DNA of 64,000 nucleotides from Psettodes erumei (taxonomy: Eukaryota > Chordata > Actinopteri > Pleuronectiformes > Psettodidae), in NCBI GenBank assembly GCA_016785225.1, contig JAFBJZ010000854.1, forward strand, positions 682,001 to 746,000. Reading direction: 5' to 3'. A program made the position numbers and the translations under genes. This document shows, piece by piece, positions 1 to 9,044 of this stretch. The notes beneath the pieces were generated by a model, which saw only the letters and a list, made by a program, of their open reading frames with translations, ran no database searches and was not told where the DNA came from. The first letter of the stretch is position 1, and each line of letters begins with the position of its first letter.

Positions 1-14
1 GCATTCATCGATGT
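1..14 (-). CDS. fbn2: fbn2 exon 28 (partial): start of next cbEGF
   Basis: The first 14 bases, read on the minus strand, follow a TTTGCAG acceptor and encode DIDEC (with the G from exon 27). This is the canonical opening of a cbEGF exon. The window ends here, so the rest of the exon and gene is not seen. Confidence 0.88.
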
Positions 15-233
15 CTGCAAAGAGAGTCAGTTTCATTCAGATCAGACATTCAGATCACAGCCACGGTGAAAACGGGGATCTTTTTGAACAATAAGAATCA
101 CACTCAGTAGTTAAATATACTACAGGATCAGTCATCATCAGTGTACTGTCTTGCTTGTAAGCAAATCTCTTCACTTATCTCAAATCAGGATATAATTTTG
201 GGTAAAAAAAAAAAAAAGTTTTTCTCCACTCAC

Positions 234-359
234 CAACGCAGCCCTGTCGGTCTGGTGTGGCCTGGTAACCAGTGTCACAGGTGCACTGGTAGGTTCCTGG
301 CATGTTGACACACTGGCCGTTCTTACACAAGTTGTCACTCAGCTGGCACTCATTAACAT
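234..359 (-). CDS. fbn2: fbn2 exon 27: cbEGF14
   Basis: This 126-bp exon encodes DVNECQLSDNLCKNGQC, CVNMPGTYQCTC and GYQATPDRQGC. It is a complete cbEGF. The acceptor is TTTCAG and the donor GTGAGT. A run of about 14 T on the coding strand follows shortly after the donor. Confidence 0.95.
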
Positions 360-659
360 CTGAAAAGACAGACAACATTTAAAGAATTACACCTCACTTA
401 AAATGTATTGTACCTCAGCATTGTTGATTAATTATTTTTTATAAAATAAAATAAAATCCTTCCTCAGCTGGGTTTTGTAATTATTCATCAAGGCTTGAAC
501 ATTACTTGAGCCAGAAAGATTTTTAAAAAATCAACACGAGAAGCAAATTTTAACATTTTACCATTTTTTTAGGATGCAGCTGAATGCACTCACATTTAAA
601 ACAGATCTGGATGTGGTGAGAATGATATATAACATCCAGTGAGTTTTGTGTGAAAGCAT

Positions 660-661
<2 letters not shown>

Positions 662-695
<34 letters not shown>
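662..695. repeat. (GT)17 microsatellite
   Basis: Uninterrupted GT dinucleotides in the 359-bp intron between exons 27 and 26. Nothing else is seen in that intron. Confidence 0.95.
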
Positions 696-698
<3 letters not shown>

Positions 699-718
699 CT
701 GTATGATATATGACCAAC

Positions 719-844
719 CTTCACAGGCGGAGCCGTCGGTGCTGAGCGAGTGTCCGGTGGGACATTCACACTCGTAACTCCCCTCTGTGTTCAGACAGGT
801 TCCTCCACGACACAACAGGGGGTTTCTCTCACACTCATCAATGT
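719..844 (-). CDS. fbn2: fbn2 exon 26: cbEGF13
   Basis: This 126-bp exon encodes DIDECERNPLLCRGGTC and CLNTEGSYECEC. It has six cysteines and the calcium motif. The acceptor is TGACAG. The donor GTTGGT is weaker than most in this gene. A GT microsatellite lies just downstream in the intron. Confidence 0.94.
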
Positions 845-1027
845 CTGTCAACAGGGAGGAATAAGAGGAGGAAAGGATGGATTTAAAAGAAATAGCAAAG
901 AAAGAACAGAGAGATGACATGAGCTGCCAAATCAAACTGGGTTGGGATTTCACATCGTGGACAAGAATCCAAATGTGAGTGATTCCATTTGAAATTGTGT
1001 GTGTGTATGAATGTACTTCTAGCTCAC

Positions 1028-1156
1028 CCATGCAGTTCTTCATCATCATGAAGCCGCTCTCATAGCCTTCAAAGCACTCGCACTCAAAACTGCCAGGTGT
1101 GTTGACGCAGGCCCCGTGACCACAGAGGTCAGGGGAGATGCGGCACTCATCAATGT
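1028..1156 (-). CDS. fbn2: fbn2 exon 25: cbEGF12
   Basis: This 129-bp exon encodes DIDECRISPDLCGHGAC, CVNTPGSFECEC and GFMMMKNCM. It is a 43-residue cbEGF; the extra residue and the Met run are usual at this position in fibrillins. The acceptor is TTTCAG and the donor GTGAGC. Confidence 0.95.
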
Positions 1157-1248
1157 CTGAAACACAGAAGATGTTAAATCCAAAGAAAGCTCATCAAGTC
1201 TTTCATGAATAGTAAATCTGTTTCACTCCCTCTGCCCCTCTCTAATAC

Positions 1249-1374
1249 CTGTGCAGTTCCTCTCTTCAGCCGTCAGAGCGAAGCCGTTGTTGCAGCGACA
1301 TTTGAAACTGCCAATGGTGTTTCTGCAAGTTCCGTAAGTGCACAGACCATGGAAGACCTTGCACTCATTCACAT
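1249..1374 (-). CDS. fbn2: fbn2 exon 24: cbEGF11
   Basis: This 126-bp exon encodes DVNECKVFHGLCTYGTC and CRNTIGSFKCRC. It is the first member of the long cbEGF array that follows TB3. In fibrillin-1 this array is the neonatal-Marfan region. The acceptor is TCTCAG and the donor GTATTA. Confidence 0.95.
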
Positions 1375-1712
1375 CTGAGAGACATACAGCAGTGATTAAT
1401 ACTAACATGCGCACAAACTGAAATCCTTGAACATCCATTGACAGCACTATCCAAATCCATTAAGATGAATTGTCATTACAAAATGTTGATGATTTCAATA
1501 CAATTTCAGAGTTCTTGTGTAAATGGCTGAAGCTAAAAATGGTCAAAGTAATACAAATTTACACGAGTATAACCATCACAGATGCTAAAACAATTTATCC
1601 TTTGACCAGTTGTCCATGCTTCTCACAGGGCCCATGAATATGAGGCATTATCAGCATTATCAGCCAAACTAGATGGATATTTCCATGTACAGTAAATGGA
1701 GATTTCAGGTAC

Positions 1713-1940
1713 CTTTGTAGAACGGCCTGCCGGTCAGAATATCTCCTCTGTTGGCAAAGCCGGGCCCTCTGGGGCAGATGGATTTGTACTCAGGTGTGCC
1801 TGGCTTGGGACACTCCTCGCAGTCAATACCCCAGGCAGCACCCACCGAACAGCAGCACATGTCCACACGGTATCTCCCCGGCAGTGGCTCGCCACACTCA
1901 TCCTCATGCCACTTCAAGTAGCACTGCTCACTACGCATAT
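1713..1940 (-). CDS. fbn2: fbn2 exon 23: TB3 with RGD
   Basis: This 228-bp exon encodes 76 residues from DMRSEQCYLKW to GRPFYK. Eight cysteines include the triple Cys DMCCCSVGAAWG and CEECPKPGT. An RGD lies in GFANRGDILTG at 1741-1749. As I recall, fibrillin-2 but not fibrillin-1 has an RGD in TB3, so this supports the paralogue call and suggests an integrin-binding site. The acceptor is TTGTAG and the donor GTACCT. Confidence 0.95.
1741..1749 (-). other. fbn2: RGD codons in TB3
   Basis: AGA GGA GAT on the minus strand encodes RGD near the C-terminal end of TB3, eleven residues before the exon ends. RGD in TB domains of fibrillins binds integrins. A TB3 RGD is a fibrillin-2 character. Confidence 0.85.
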
Positions 1941-2073
1941 CTACAAAAAGTTGGTTATAAAAATAAAAGACGAAATTACCTCTAAGTTTTTGCCCAGATG
2001 GCAATGTGTGGCGGTGGCCACCACAAATACCCATTTCATCTAATGATGAAGAAGAATGATGCAGTTCTCTTAC

Positions 2074-2199
2074 CCACACATGTGCGTCCAGTGCTGTCCA
2101 AGGTGAGACCCTCGGCACACTCACAGCGGAACGAGCCCTGGGTGTTCACGCAACGTCCGTTTGTGCACACTCCAGGGAACACCTCGCACTCATTAATGT
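2074..2199 (-). CDS. fbn2: fbn2 exon 22: cbEGF10
   Basis: This 126-bp exon encodes DINECEVFPGVCTNGRC and CVNTQGSFRCEC. It is the single cbEGF between hybrid 2 and TB3. Six cysteines and the hydroxylation consensus are present. The acceptor is CTCTAG and the donor GTAAGA. Confidence 0.95.
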
Positions 2200-2411
2200 C
2201 TAGAGGGAGGAGGACATTTTGAGAACCACTGTCACAAGGTGAGACACAAGCAAACGTACAAGCGCACACAAATTAGTTTTTTAAACAAATCTGCCGGGAG
2301 AACATGACAGCAGATTAAAAGGACAAAAAAGACAAAATGACTTCATGGGTGTTGATGCTGGATAAAAGGAGGACTGCAGGTCTGTTGTGGCTCACTTAGT
2401 TACGTTCTTAC

Positions 2412-2462
2412 CTTCACATACAAGGCCCTTCATACGAGCAAACCCTCGGGAACAGGCGGTGT
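2412..2462 (-). CDS. fbn2: fbn2 exon 21: hybrid domain 2, end
   Basis: This 51-bp micro-exon encodes DTACSRGFARMKGLVCE, the last two cysteines of hybrid 2. It is supported by acceptor CCTCAG, donor GTAAGA, phase-1 ends and position between exons 20 and 22. The 138 + 51 bp split of this domain matches the mammalian layout as I remember it. Confidence 0.92.
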
Positions 2463-2837
2463 CTGAGGAGCATGACAAGAGAGACGCGATAAAAGAATTA
2501 TTTTATGTATGAGCATTATATTTGGGGTATGTATTGCCACAATTTCAGCACATATTTGGCAGTTAGTTTTTTCATTGTGGTCCAGTCATGTTTACAGTAT
2601 GGGGACACCAAAGCTGCCAAAAGTGAATGTCAAAATTTGTTATTTATTTTTATTTGCTTATTTATTATGGTACTCATCGATTATTAGATTATTATTAGAA
2701 ACTTCTCCTTGAACTAATTTGCTTCTTTCCATGTTGAATTTTGCTTTTAAACAGTGAACCTTTGTTTCAATTAAAAACATTGGTTTCTGCCTTAAACAAC
2801 CCATGTATTCTGAATGTATTTGTACGTTTGAACTGAC

Positions 2838-2975
2838 CGATCTCGCAGGGTTCACAGGGACTGCCCCAGGCGGCTCCCAGTGTGGAGCAGCACTCAGACT
2901 TCAGGGTGGCTCCGTTGATGTTGACTTCACAGCGGCTGTCCTGTATTGTCAGCCAGCACGTGCTCTTCATACTAT
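2838..2975 (-). CDS. fbn2: fbn2 exon 20: hybrid domain 2, first part
   Basis: This 138-bp exon encodes DSMKSTCWLTIQDSRCEVN and LKSECCSTLGAAWGSPCEPC. It carries six of the eight cysteines and a double rather than triple Cys, as expected for fibrillin hybrid 2. The acceptor is CTACAG and the donor GTCAGT. The remaining two cysteines are in exon 21. Confidence 0.94.
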
Positions 2976-4025
2976 CTGTAGAGCCAAAGTAACAGCAGAG
3001 AAGACCTGATTAAAGGTGCCCTGTGGAGTTTTAACAAACAAACTGAGCGCATTTCCTTCCACATAAAACATTCGCGAAGACAGTTTTTTTTAGTGAATTC
3101 CTTGCACATGTACCAGTGGAGCACAAGATGCAAGCAAAACAGAGATCCATTCATCAAAACATTGCTTCATAGCACCACCAGTCAAACTCTCTATGGGTTA
3201 CCTTTAACTATGGTAACAAAATACACCACCAAACACTTCACACGCAACTCTCTTTACTGCCATAAAACTTGTGTCTGTGGCTACAGGCTGAGCTGAGTTA
3301 CAGTCCACATTTAATTACATGTAATCTATGCTACTGCATTGCTAATGAGGTGAAACAGTGTAAAGTCATAACTGTGACACCTTTCCTCCAAAACCACAAG
3401 GCCACCCAAAGACAGAACCACAATTTACTTTCCCTTTCTTCCTCCTGCTGAGTGATGGGCTCTGAAACACAGAACAGAAAGGAACCACACCAGAGGAATT
3501 TGAAGACCTCTGACAGAGCCAGCTCACGCAATACTTATGAGTGTTTTTTTAAATGACTCATTCTCCCTTTCAGTTACAATAACAACTGTATTCTGTATTA
3601 GCATGTAGCTTTCTCAGAATGATTTCCCAAAAGTAATAAACCTCCAAGAAAGTGGAATATTTAACCTCGGCAGAGAGCCTTACATACCACATGTCATTCT
3701 GAATCTGTGGCGGATGTCTATGAAGTAAAGCAATCTCCATGTGAACCAAGGCCATGCATGCAAGTATTTATCTAATAAATCATCCCTGTGTGCCATTTTG
3801 CCCAACATCTGAGGATGATAATGTCTTTCTGGATGACTCCTGGAAACCCGAGTCACCTTGCCGTTGTTTACAAAAGTGGAGAGTAAACCTCGATTGGATG
3901 ATTAGAAGGAGCGACTTGTGCCAATTATTTCCCATTGACACTTGTCTCAGTGTGCAATCATTATCTCATAAAGGCTGTCTCTGAAGCCTGTGGTGTAAGG
4001 CATTTTGGGAGGATGGACGTCTTAC
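2976..4025 (-). other. Intron between cbEGF9 and hybrid 2
   Basis: A 1,050-bp intron with a possible dispersed repeat at 3012-3200. Nothing else is seen. Confidence 0.75.
3012..3200. repeat. Possible dispersed repeat in intron before hybrid 2
   Basis: AAAGGTGCCCTGTGGAGTTTT begins a stretch that resembles a short repeat seen widely in fish. It lies in the 1,050-bp intron 2976-4025, which otherwise shows nothing recognisable. Confidence 0.3.
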
Positions 4026-4145
4026 CCACGCAGATGGTGTTGGTCGAGTCCAACTTGCTGCCATGGGTGCATTCACAGTTGAAGGACCCGGCCACGTTGC
4101 GACACACTCCATTGATACACGGGCTGGACTCACACTCGTTGATAT
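4026..4145 (-). CDS. fbn2: fbn2 exon 19: cbEGF9
   Basis: This 120-bp exon encodes DINECESSPCINGVC and CRNVAGSFNCEC. It is a 40-residue cbEGF immediately before hybrid 2, the usual length at this site. The acceptor is TTTCAG and the donor GTAAGA. Confidence 0.95.
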
Positions 4146-4420
4146 CTGAAACATGTGCAAACAAACACCTGAGGTCAGGGCTCAGACGCTGATTCACATG
4201 GCTCATCCTCTGCATTTGGCAGTTACAAGTACAATGTGTAGCCTGTGTCTTTTTTCCATGAGCCACATGTTTACTTGAAACTGAATGCAACACATCTGTT
4301 AATAATGTCACATTAAAATTACCTTGATTGTTGGTGAAAATGACAGAACACGTGGATGGGAAGCAGAGCAAACGTGAGTGTGCTTTGTTTTGGAGAGCAT
4401 GTGTGTGAGAGAGCGCTCAC

Positions 4421-4546
4421 CTTCGCACGTCTCTGAGTCAGGTTTGAAGACATATCCTTTAGGACAGGAACAGGTGTAGGAGCCAGGAGTGTTTCTGCAG
4501 AGACCATTGTCGCAGAGCAGACGGTTCACAACACATTCGTTGATGT
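4421..4546 (-). CDS. fbn2: fbn2 exon 18: cbEGF8
   Basis: This 126-bp exon encodes DINECVVNRLLCDNGLC and CRNTPGSYTCSC. It has six cysteines and the calcium motif. The acceptor is CCTCAG and the donor GTGAGC, phase 1 both sides. Confidence 0.95.
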
Positions 4547-4871
4547 CTGAGGGGAAAGGAGAAGTTGAGCTGATAATTGTTTGCTCTATCAAATTTAGAA
4601 AACAATCCAGGGTTGTTTTTTTACTGTAATTTGTAATGAGAGGGATACATTTGCACACAACCAGCACTGACCTTTAATGTGAAACATGTTCTATTACCAA
4701 TGACAGTTTGATTCACTTTACCATGATGAACACACTTGGTCACATCAATGCACTCAAAGCTTTTGCTTCTACAGTATTACTTAGTATGGTATGACTTACT
4801 TTGCACTGAGGGATATTTTTTAAACCAGATTCAATGAAACCATAAACACAGTCCACTCCACTCAGACTCAC

Positions 4872-4997
4872 CGACACAGTTCTTGCCGCTGGTGTCGGAC
4901 TCGTAGCCAATGTTACAGATGCAGCGGTAGCTTCCCCTCAGGTTCTCACAGATGCCGTTCTGACAAATGTCCGGGTCCAGGGCACACTCATTGATGT
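4872..4997 (-). CDS. fbn2: fbn2 exon 17: cbEGF7
   Basis: This 126-bp exon encodes DINECALDPDICQNGIC and CENLRGSYRCIC. It is a complete cbEGF with Asn at the third calcium position. The acceptor is CCCTAG and the donor GTGAGT. It is the first of three cbEGFs between TB2 and hybrid 2. Confidence 0.95.
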
Positions 4998-5100
4998 CTA
5001 GGGGAAGAGAAGTGTAATCCAGCAGATTTCGATAAATAATAACACCAGTGCTTCTTAACCAAACTTTATGAAAATTTATACTCATGAGCAACATGCTGAC

Positions 5101-5154
5101 CTCTGCCGTCGGCTGTGATGCCAATGCCACTGCTGCACACAGCCTGGAACTCAG
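5101..5154 (-). CDS. fbn2: fbn2 exon 16: end of TB2
   Basis: This 54-bp micro-exon encodes AEFQAVCSSGIGITADGR and supplies the eighth Cys of TB2. It is too short to stand out as an open frame. It is supported by acceptor TTTCAG, donor GTCAGC, phase-1 ends and the match to the family's usual TB2 tail, which is also a 54-bp exon in mammals as I recall. Confidence 0.92.
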
Positions 5155-5278
5155 CTGAAAGGTAAGAAGAAAACACATTTGTTGAACTCGATTATACCTA
5201 GATTATGTATTTTTCTGTCTTCTTTAAATTACAAAGTAACAAATCTCATTCAAGTCTAAAGCACATCCCAGATGTTAC

Positions 5279-5554
5279 CTGAGTTTCTAGAGGGGCAGGG
5301 TTGGCAAGGCTCTCCAAAGCCATGTTCAGGATTGGCACAGCAGCACTCAGACTTGGTCACGGCGCCAGGGAATGGGCGAGAGCATGTGCCCATCTTTATG
5401 GCACCATAGCAGGTGGTCCTCATGTGAGTGTCCACGCACACCCTCCCATCTACATCAATAGCCAGGCCTGGGGGGCACTCACAGCGGAAGGAGCCCTCAG
5501 AGTTGATGCAGCGGCCATTCATACAAATGCCAGGTGTCTGACACTCATCGATGT
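5279..5554 (-). CDS. fbn2: fbn2 exon 15: cbEGF6 fused with first part of TB2
   Basis: This single 276-bp exon encodes a cbEGF (DIDECQTPGICMNGRC, then CINSEGSFRCEC) running without a break through VCVDTHMRTTCYG into TB2 (SECCCANPEHGFGEPCQPC). The cbEGF accounts for 123 bp and the TB2 part for 153 bp. From memory, human FBN1 has an intron between the two; none exists here. Seven of eight TB2 cysteines are in this exon. The acceptor is TTCAG and the donor GTAACA. Confidence 0.94.
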
Positions 5555-6286
5555 CTGAAGAGGAGAGAGCAGTTTAATAATACATTACATGTATGTTTAT
5601 TAGCTGAAGAAGATGTGTTTACAGAAAAGTCCACATGAATTACTAAAGTGAAGAAGTCCTCCAAATTGCTTGAGAAAGTAAATATGCAAAAGAGATGAGG
5701 AGGTTTCTATTATTGTAGATGTTAAACACGCAGTAGGTTGAAGACACTGTCTTCAAAACTACAATTCATCATGTTATGACTTACACAATGTTTTACATAC
5801 ACACATTTTAATAGGATTGTACTTTCACTGATTTCAACTTGCAAAAAAGTTAATATACAACATACATTCATCAAAAGACACCACACAAATCACAAGAGGC
5901 TTACTGAGAAATCAGGTCATGGGGAGTTAGCATTATCTGGATTGACATGTCATATTTGGGATTTGCAACTGCACTGTCTGTGTTATTTGTTTGACCGAAA
6001 TGGAATGACAGCTTCTTTTGAAGCTTCCAGAACAAATCTCTCAGCAGAGACTCGTAAATTAATCTATCTTTATCTGGACCTTTATTTCTGTGCCTAAAAG
6101 TATCTTGGGGATTTTTTCAAATGTCTGACTTCTGAAACAAAACTGTGCACAAATGGGCTCAAAAGGGGGGATCTGCAGGATTTCAAAGAAAACCTAATCT
6201 GTCAACACTGTTTTGAAGGAGTCACTTTGACTCTGGACCAACTTTTGAGGTCTGCATTTGTACTTTCTACTAAAAATAATACATAC
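5555..6286 (-). other. Intron between cbEGF5 and cbEGF6
   Basis: A 732-bp AT-rich intron with no recognisable element. Four other introns of 325-375 bp (360-718, 1375-1712, 2463-2837, 4547-4871) likewise show only splice sites, apart from the GT repeat in the first. Confidence 0.8.
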
Positions 6287-6409
6287 CAGTACAGTAGCGT
6301 CCGTTAGGTGCTAGTGCAAAGCCTGGCTTGCAGATGCACTTAAAGCTGCCGTCCTCATTGATGCACATCCCGTTGAGACACATGTTGGTGGTGGCACATT
6401 CATCATGAT
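6287..6409 (-). CDS. fbn2: fbn2 exon 14: cbEGF5
   Basis: This 123-bp exon encodes DHDECATTNMCLNGMC and CINEDGSFKCIC. The second residue is His instead of V/I, which also occurs at this position in other fibrillins. It has six cysteines. The acceptor is CTCCAG and the donor GTATGT. Confidence 0.95.
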
Positions 6410-6516
6410 CTGGAGGGGAATAGGAGTTTGGTCAGCTTTAAAAAGGTGAAGGTTCATGTGAAGTCTGGCCAGTTTTGTGCTGTTTCTGATGTGAAGTTTT
6501 TGTGCTGTTTCCTCAC

Positions 6517-6642
6517 CAATGCAGTTCTTTCCATCAGGGGTGAGCTCAAAGCCAGCATTGCAGATGCACTGAAAGCTTCCCTCCGTGTTGACGCAGCGGC
6601 CATTGCGACACATCACTCCATTCACAATGCACTCATCAATAT
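6517..6642 (-). CDS. fbn2: fbn2 exon 13: cbEGF4
   Basis: This 126-bp exon encodes DIDECIVNGVMCRNGRC and CVNTEGSFQCICNAG. All six cysteines and the calcium and hydroxylation motifs are present. The acceptor is CTGTAG and the donor GTGAGG. Only 107 bp of intron separate it from exon 14. Confidence 0.95.
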
Positions 6643-6836
6643 CTACAGAGAAGACAGAAAGGTGTAATTAACTGTCCTCAGACACAAACTAAACACAAAC
6701 TAAACACATACTTAACTGTGCGCCATTTAGTTAAAAGTCTTTCAAACAGTTTTAGTGTAATGTGAATACAAAATATTTAAAGTTCCAAGTATTTGATTGA
6801 AGTATTTAGGCCTACAACAAAACAGGTCATACATAC

Positions 6837-6956
6837 CAATGCAGGCTTGTTTGGTGGGTGTTCCCTGGTAGCCCTCATGACACTTGCAGTGGTATGATCC
6901 AGGCGTGTTGACACAGTCTCCATTGATGCATGGATTACTCACACACTCATCCACAT
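6837..6956 (-). CDS. fbn2: fbn2 exon 12: cbEGF3
   Basis: This 120-bp exon encodes 40 residues starting DVDECVSNPCINGDC, with CVNTPGSYHCKC. It is a complete calcium-binding EGF. Its 40-residue length is the usual one for this position. The acceptor is CACCAG and the donor GTATGT, phase 1 on both sides. Confidence 0.95.
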
Positions 6957-7175
6957 CTGGTGAGAGAAAAATAAAGTAAACACCAAGACTGTTGGTGTGA
7001 ATGGGTTTAAATAGTGAACACAAAGTTCCCTACGTCGGCAGAAGATGGCAGTGCAGTGCCTACTACAAACTGTGGCGCCATCACATAATGTTTGCCAATA
7101 TGGCTCAGAAACATTAGTGTTAACTGAACTACACATACTCTTACGAAGTATACAGTGTGTGAGCATGTTTCTTAC

Positions 7176-7319
7176 CAATACACTCCCCACGAACATCCTG
7201 TCTGTAGCCCATGTTGCATTCACAGCGGTAGCTTGTGGGGGTGGGAATGCAGCGTCCATTAAGACAGAGGTTGGTAAAATGTTTGCACACATCAATGGAG
7301 TCGTTCACAGAAACAGTGC
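7176..7319 (-). CDS. fbn2: fbn2 exon 11: EGF4 (non-calcium-binding)
   Basis: This 144-bp exon encodes a short TVSVNDSIDVC lead-in and then NLCLNGRCIPTPTSYRCEC and GECI. It has six cysteines but lacks the D-x-D/N-E motif, like fibrillin EGF4. The acceptor is TCCCAG and the donor GTAAGA. The lead-in replaces the D-V/I-D-E-C start of true cbEGF exons. Confidence 0.93.
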
Positions 7320-7478
7320 CTGGGAGCACACAAACACGGGTATTACCAAAACAGAGCAGACAAATAGCAATTCAGTGCAGATATACATAAAATTTATACA
7401 GATCAAGGAGTTAAATTAAACTCTAAATGAAACCCTTTAGTGTCATTTATGTTTATTCAGATCAACTGAAAGACGCAC

Positions 7479-7736
7479 TTATGTGTTGGTGGGTCAGAGG
7501 TCCTCCGCCATTGCCCCCAAAGCTTCCTCCATTGCCTCCAAAGCTCCCACCGTTCCCTCCAAAGCCCCCTCCTCCATTGCCTCCAATAACTCCGTTACCA
7601 TTACTGCCAGGTACACTAGGGAACTTGGGGCCGTAGTTGAAACCATTGCCGTTGTTGGGGAAGTGTCCGTTGGGGTAACCATTAGGGAGACCATGTACTT
7701 GAGGAACACCCACAATGCAGAGACGCCTGAACTCAT
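7479..7736 (-). CDS. fbn2: fbn2 exon 10: end of TB1 and glycine-rich linker
   Basis: This 258-bp exon starts DEFRRLC, supplying the last Cys of TB1. It continues into an Asn/Gly-rich stretch and then tandem GGNGGSFGGNGG-type repeats. A glycine-rich region here is the hallmark of fibrillin-2; fibrillin-1 has a proline-rich region. The exon ends GPLTHQHI with donor ATAA/GTGCGT. That donor is weak, but it gives phase 1 and joins the next exon in frame. The acceptor is TTATAG. The linker is thought to act as a flexible hinge. Confidence 0.88.
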
Positions 7737-8891
7737 CTATAAGTCAAAATAGAGATCACAGGGAACCGGTCAATGGGTGCAAACTGCTTAGGTTATGTTT
7801 CAGTTGTTACCAGCCAGATGGAAACAGAGGTAAAACATTCATAAACTGTCAAGTTTTGCCACCAAAAAAAATGGGGATTATAACAGAGAGATAGACTCAA
7901 AACTCCTTCAGATCAGCCAAAACAGTAGAAGTCCTACAATGTACTGTATGCTAAATGTGTTCAGTTTCACAGAACTCCAGATTTCGAGACTTTGCATTAA
8001 ATGTTGCTGTTCTTTTGTTGAAGTTTAGTACAAAGCCGACCATCTACTGTAAAAGTTTTACTGGTTTCAGACATGCTTTGACTGGAACAAAGCCCTACCA
8101 AGTAATAAGAGAAAAATGTCTGTACATAATGATCTGTTCTGCTCTACTTTGGCATGTAGTTACAGTAAGATTATTGTACATTTGTGTGTGTTTGTGTACA
8201 TATAAATTCAAGTCAGTAGGAAAGTGGTCTCTGGACTTTTGATACACTATGCATGTGTATACATGTGTCTGGTATGTTTGTTTGTAAGTGTGTTTTACAC
8301 TTAGTTTGACAGTCACAATAAATCAAATGCACCCGCACCCATCTCATTTGGCGGTGCCCGTTAAAGAAATGGAACATTCCGGAACAGATAAGTTATGGAT
8401 GACACTGGCTCATGCAGAGGAGGAGATGAAGAGATGATGGGTCATTATCTTCACACAAATCTTTTCCATCTTTCTCTGTTTGCTTTGCACTCATGACATC
8501 ATGCTCATCAGTTTCAGCTGATGCTCTGGCCTCTCGTTATACACGCACACACACACACACACAAACTCAAAGCAGCCTTTCTCAAACTATGTCAGTGTTG
8601 TCTAGTTTTACATTACTGTGCTAAATTAATTTGGCCTGTGAACACTGTCATGACTTTATTTACTGCCTATGATTATGCAAAATAATAGACAATCTATTGT
8701 GGGACTGCCAGTTTTTTGTCAGCAGGAAGAAGGTGATGGATTTTATGTCCGAATTTTACGCCCATATCCATCACTTTGTCTGCAACAACACAGATGTTGG
8801 TGGGCCTATGTGCCGTTGTCAACAAATAAGACTTTGGGGATTTGTATGTATTCTCCTCTGTCCTGAGTATTTTGTTTTTGTTTGTACTCAC
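7737..8891 (-). other. Intron between TB1 exon 9 and glycine-rich exon 10
   Basis: An 1,155-bp intron with a short AC run near 8541. No exon or mobile element is recognised in it. Confidence 0.8.
8541..8563. repeat. Short AC microsatellite
   Basis: An AC run with one CG interruption in the intron after TB1. Confidence 0.85.
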
Positions 8892-9044
8892 CGGAGCCCC
8901 TGACAGGGCACATCTCTGGGATCTGCCCCAAAGCCCAGCAGCGTCCTGTGTCACAGCAACACTGCATCTTGGTGTACTGCCCGCTCAGCTCCGCAGCACA
9001 GCGGCCATTAGCCAGAGCAGAGAAACAGGTGCCCACGCGCTGGT
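8892..9044 (-). CDS. fbn2: fbn2 exon 9: TB1 domain (first seven Cys)
   Basis: This 153-bp exon encodes 51 residues starting DQRVGTCF. It contains the triple cysteine KMQCCCDTGRC and CPVRGS. Seven of the eight TB cysteines are here; the eighth is at the start of exon 10 (RRLC). TB domains are specific to the fibrillin/LTBP family. The acceptor is TTTCAG and the donor GTGAGT. Confidence 0.94.
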
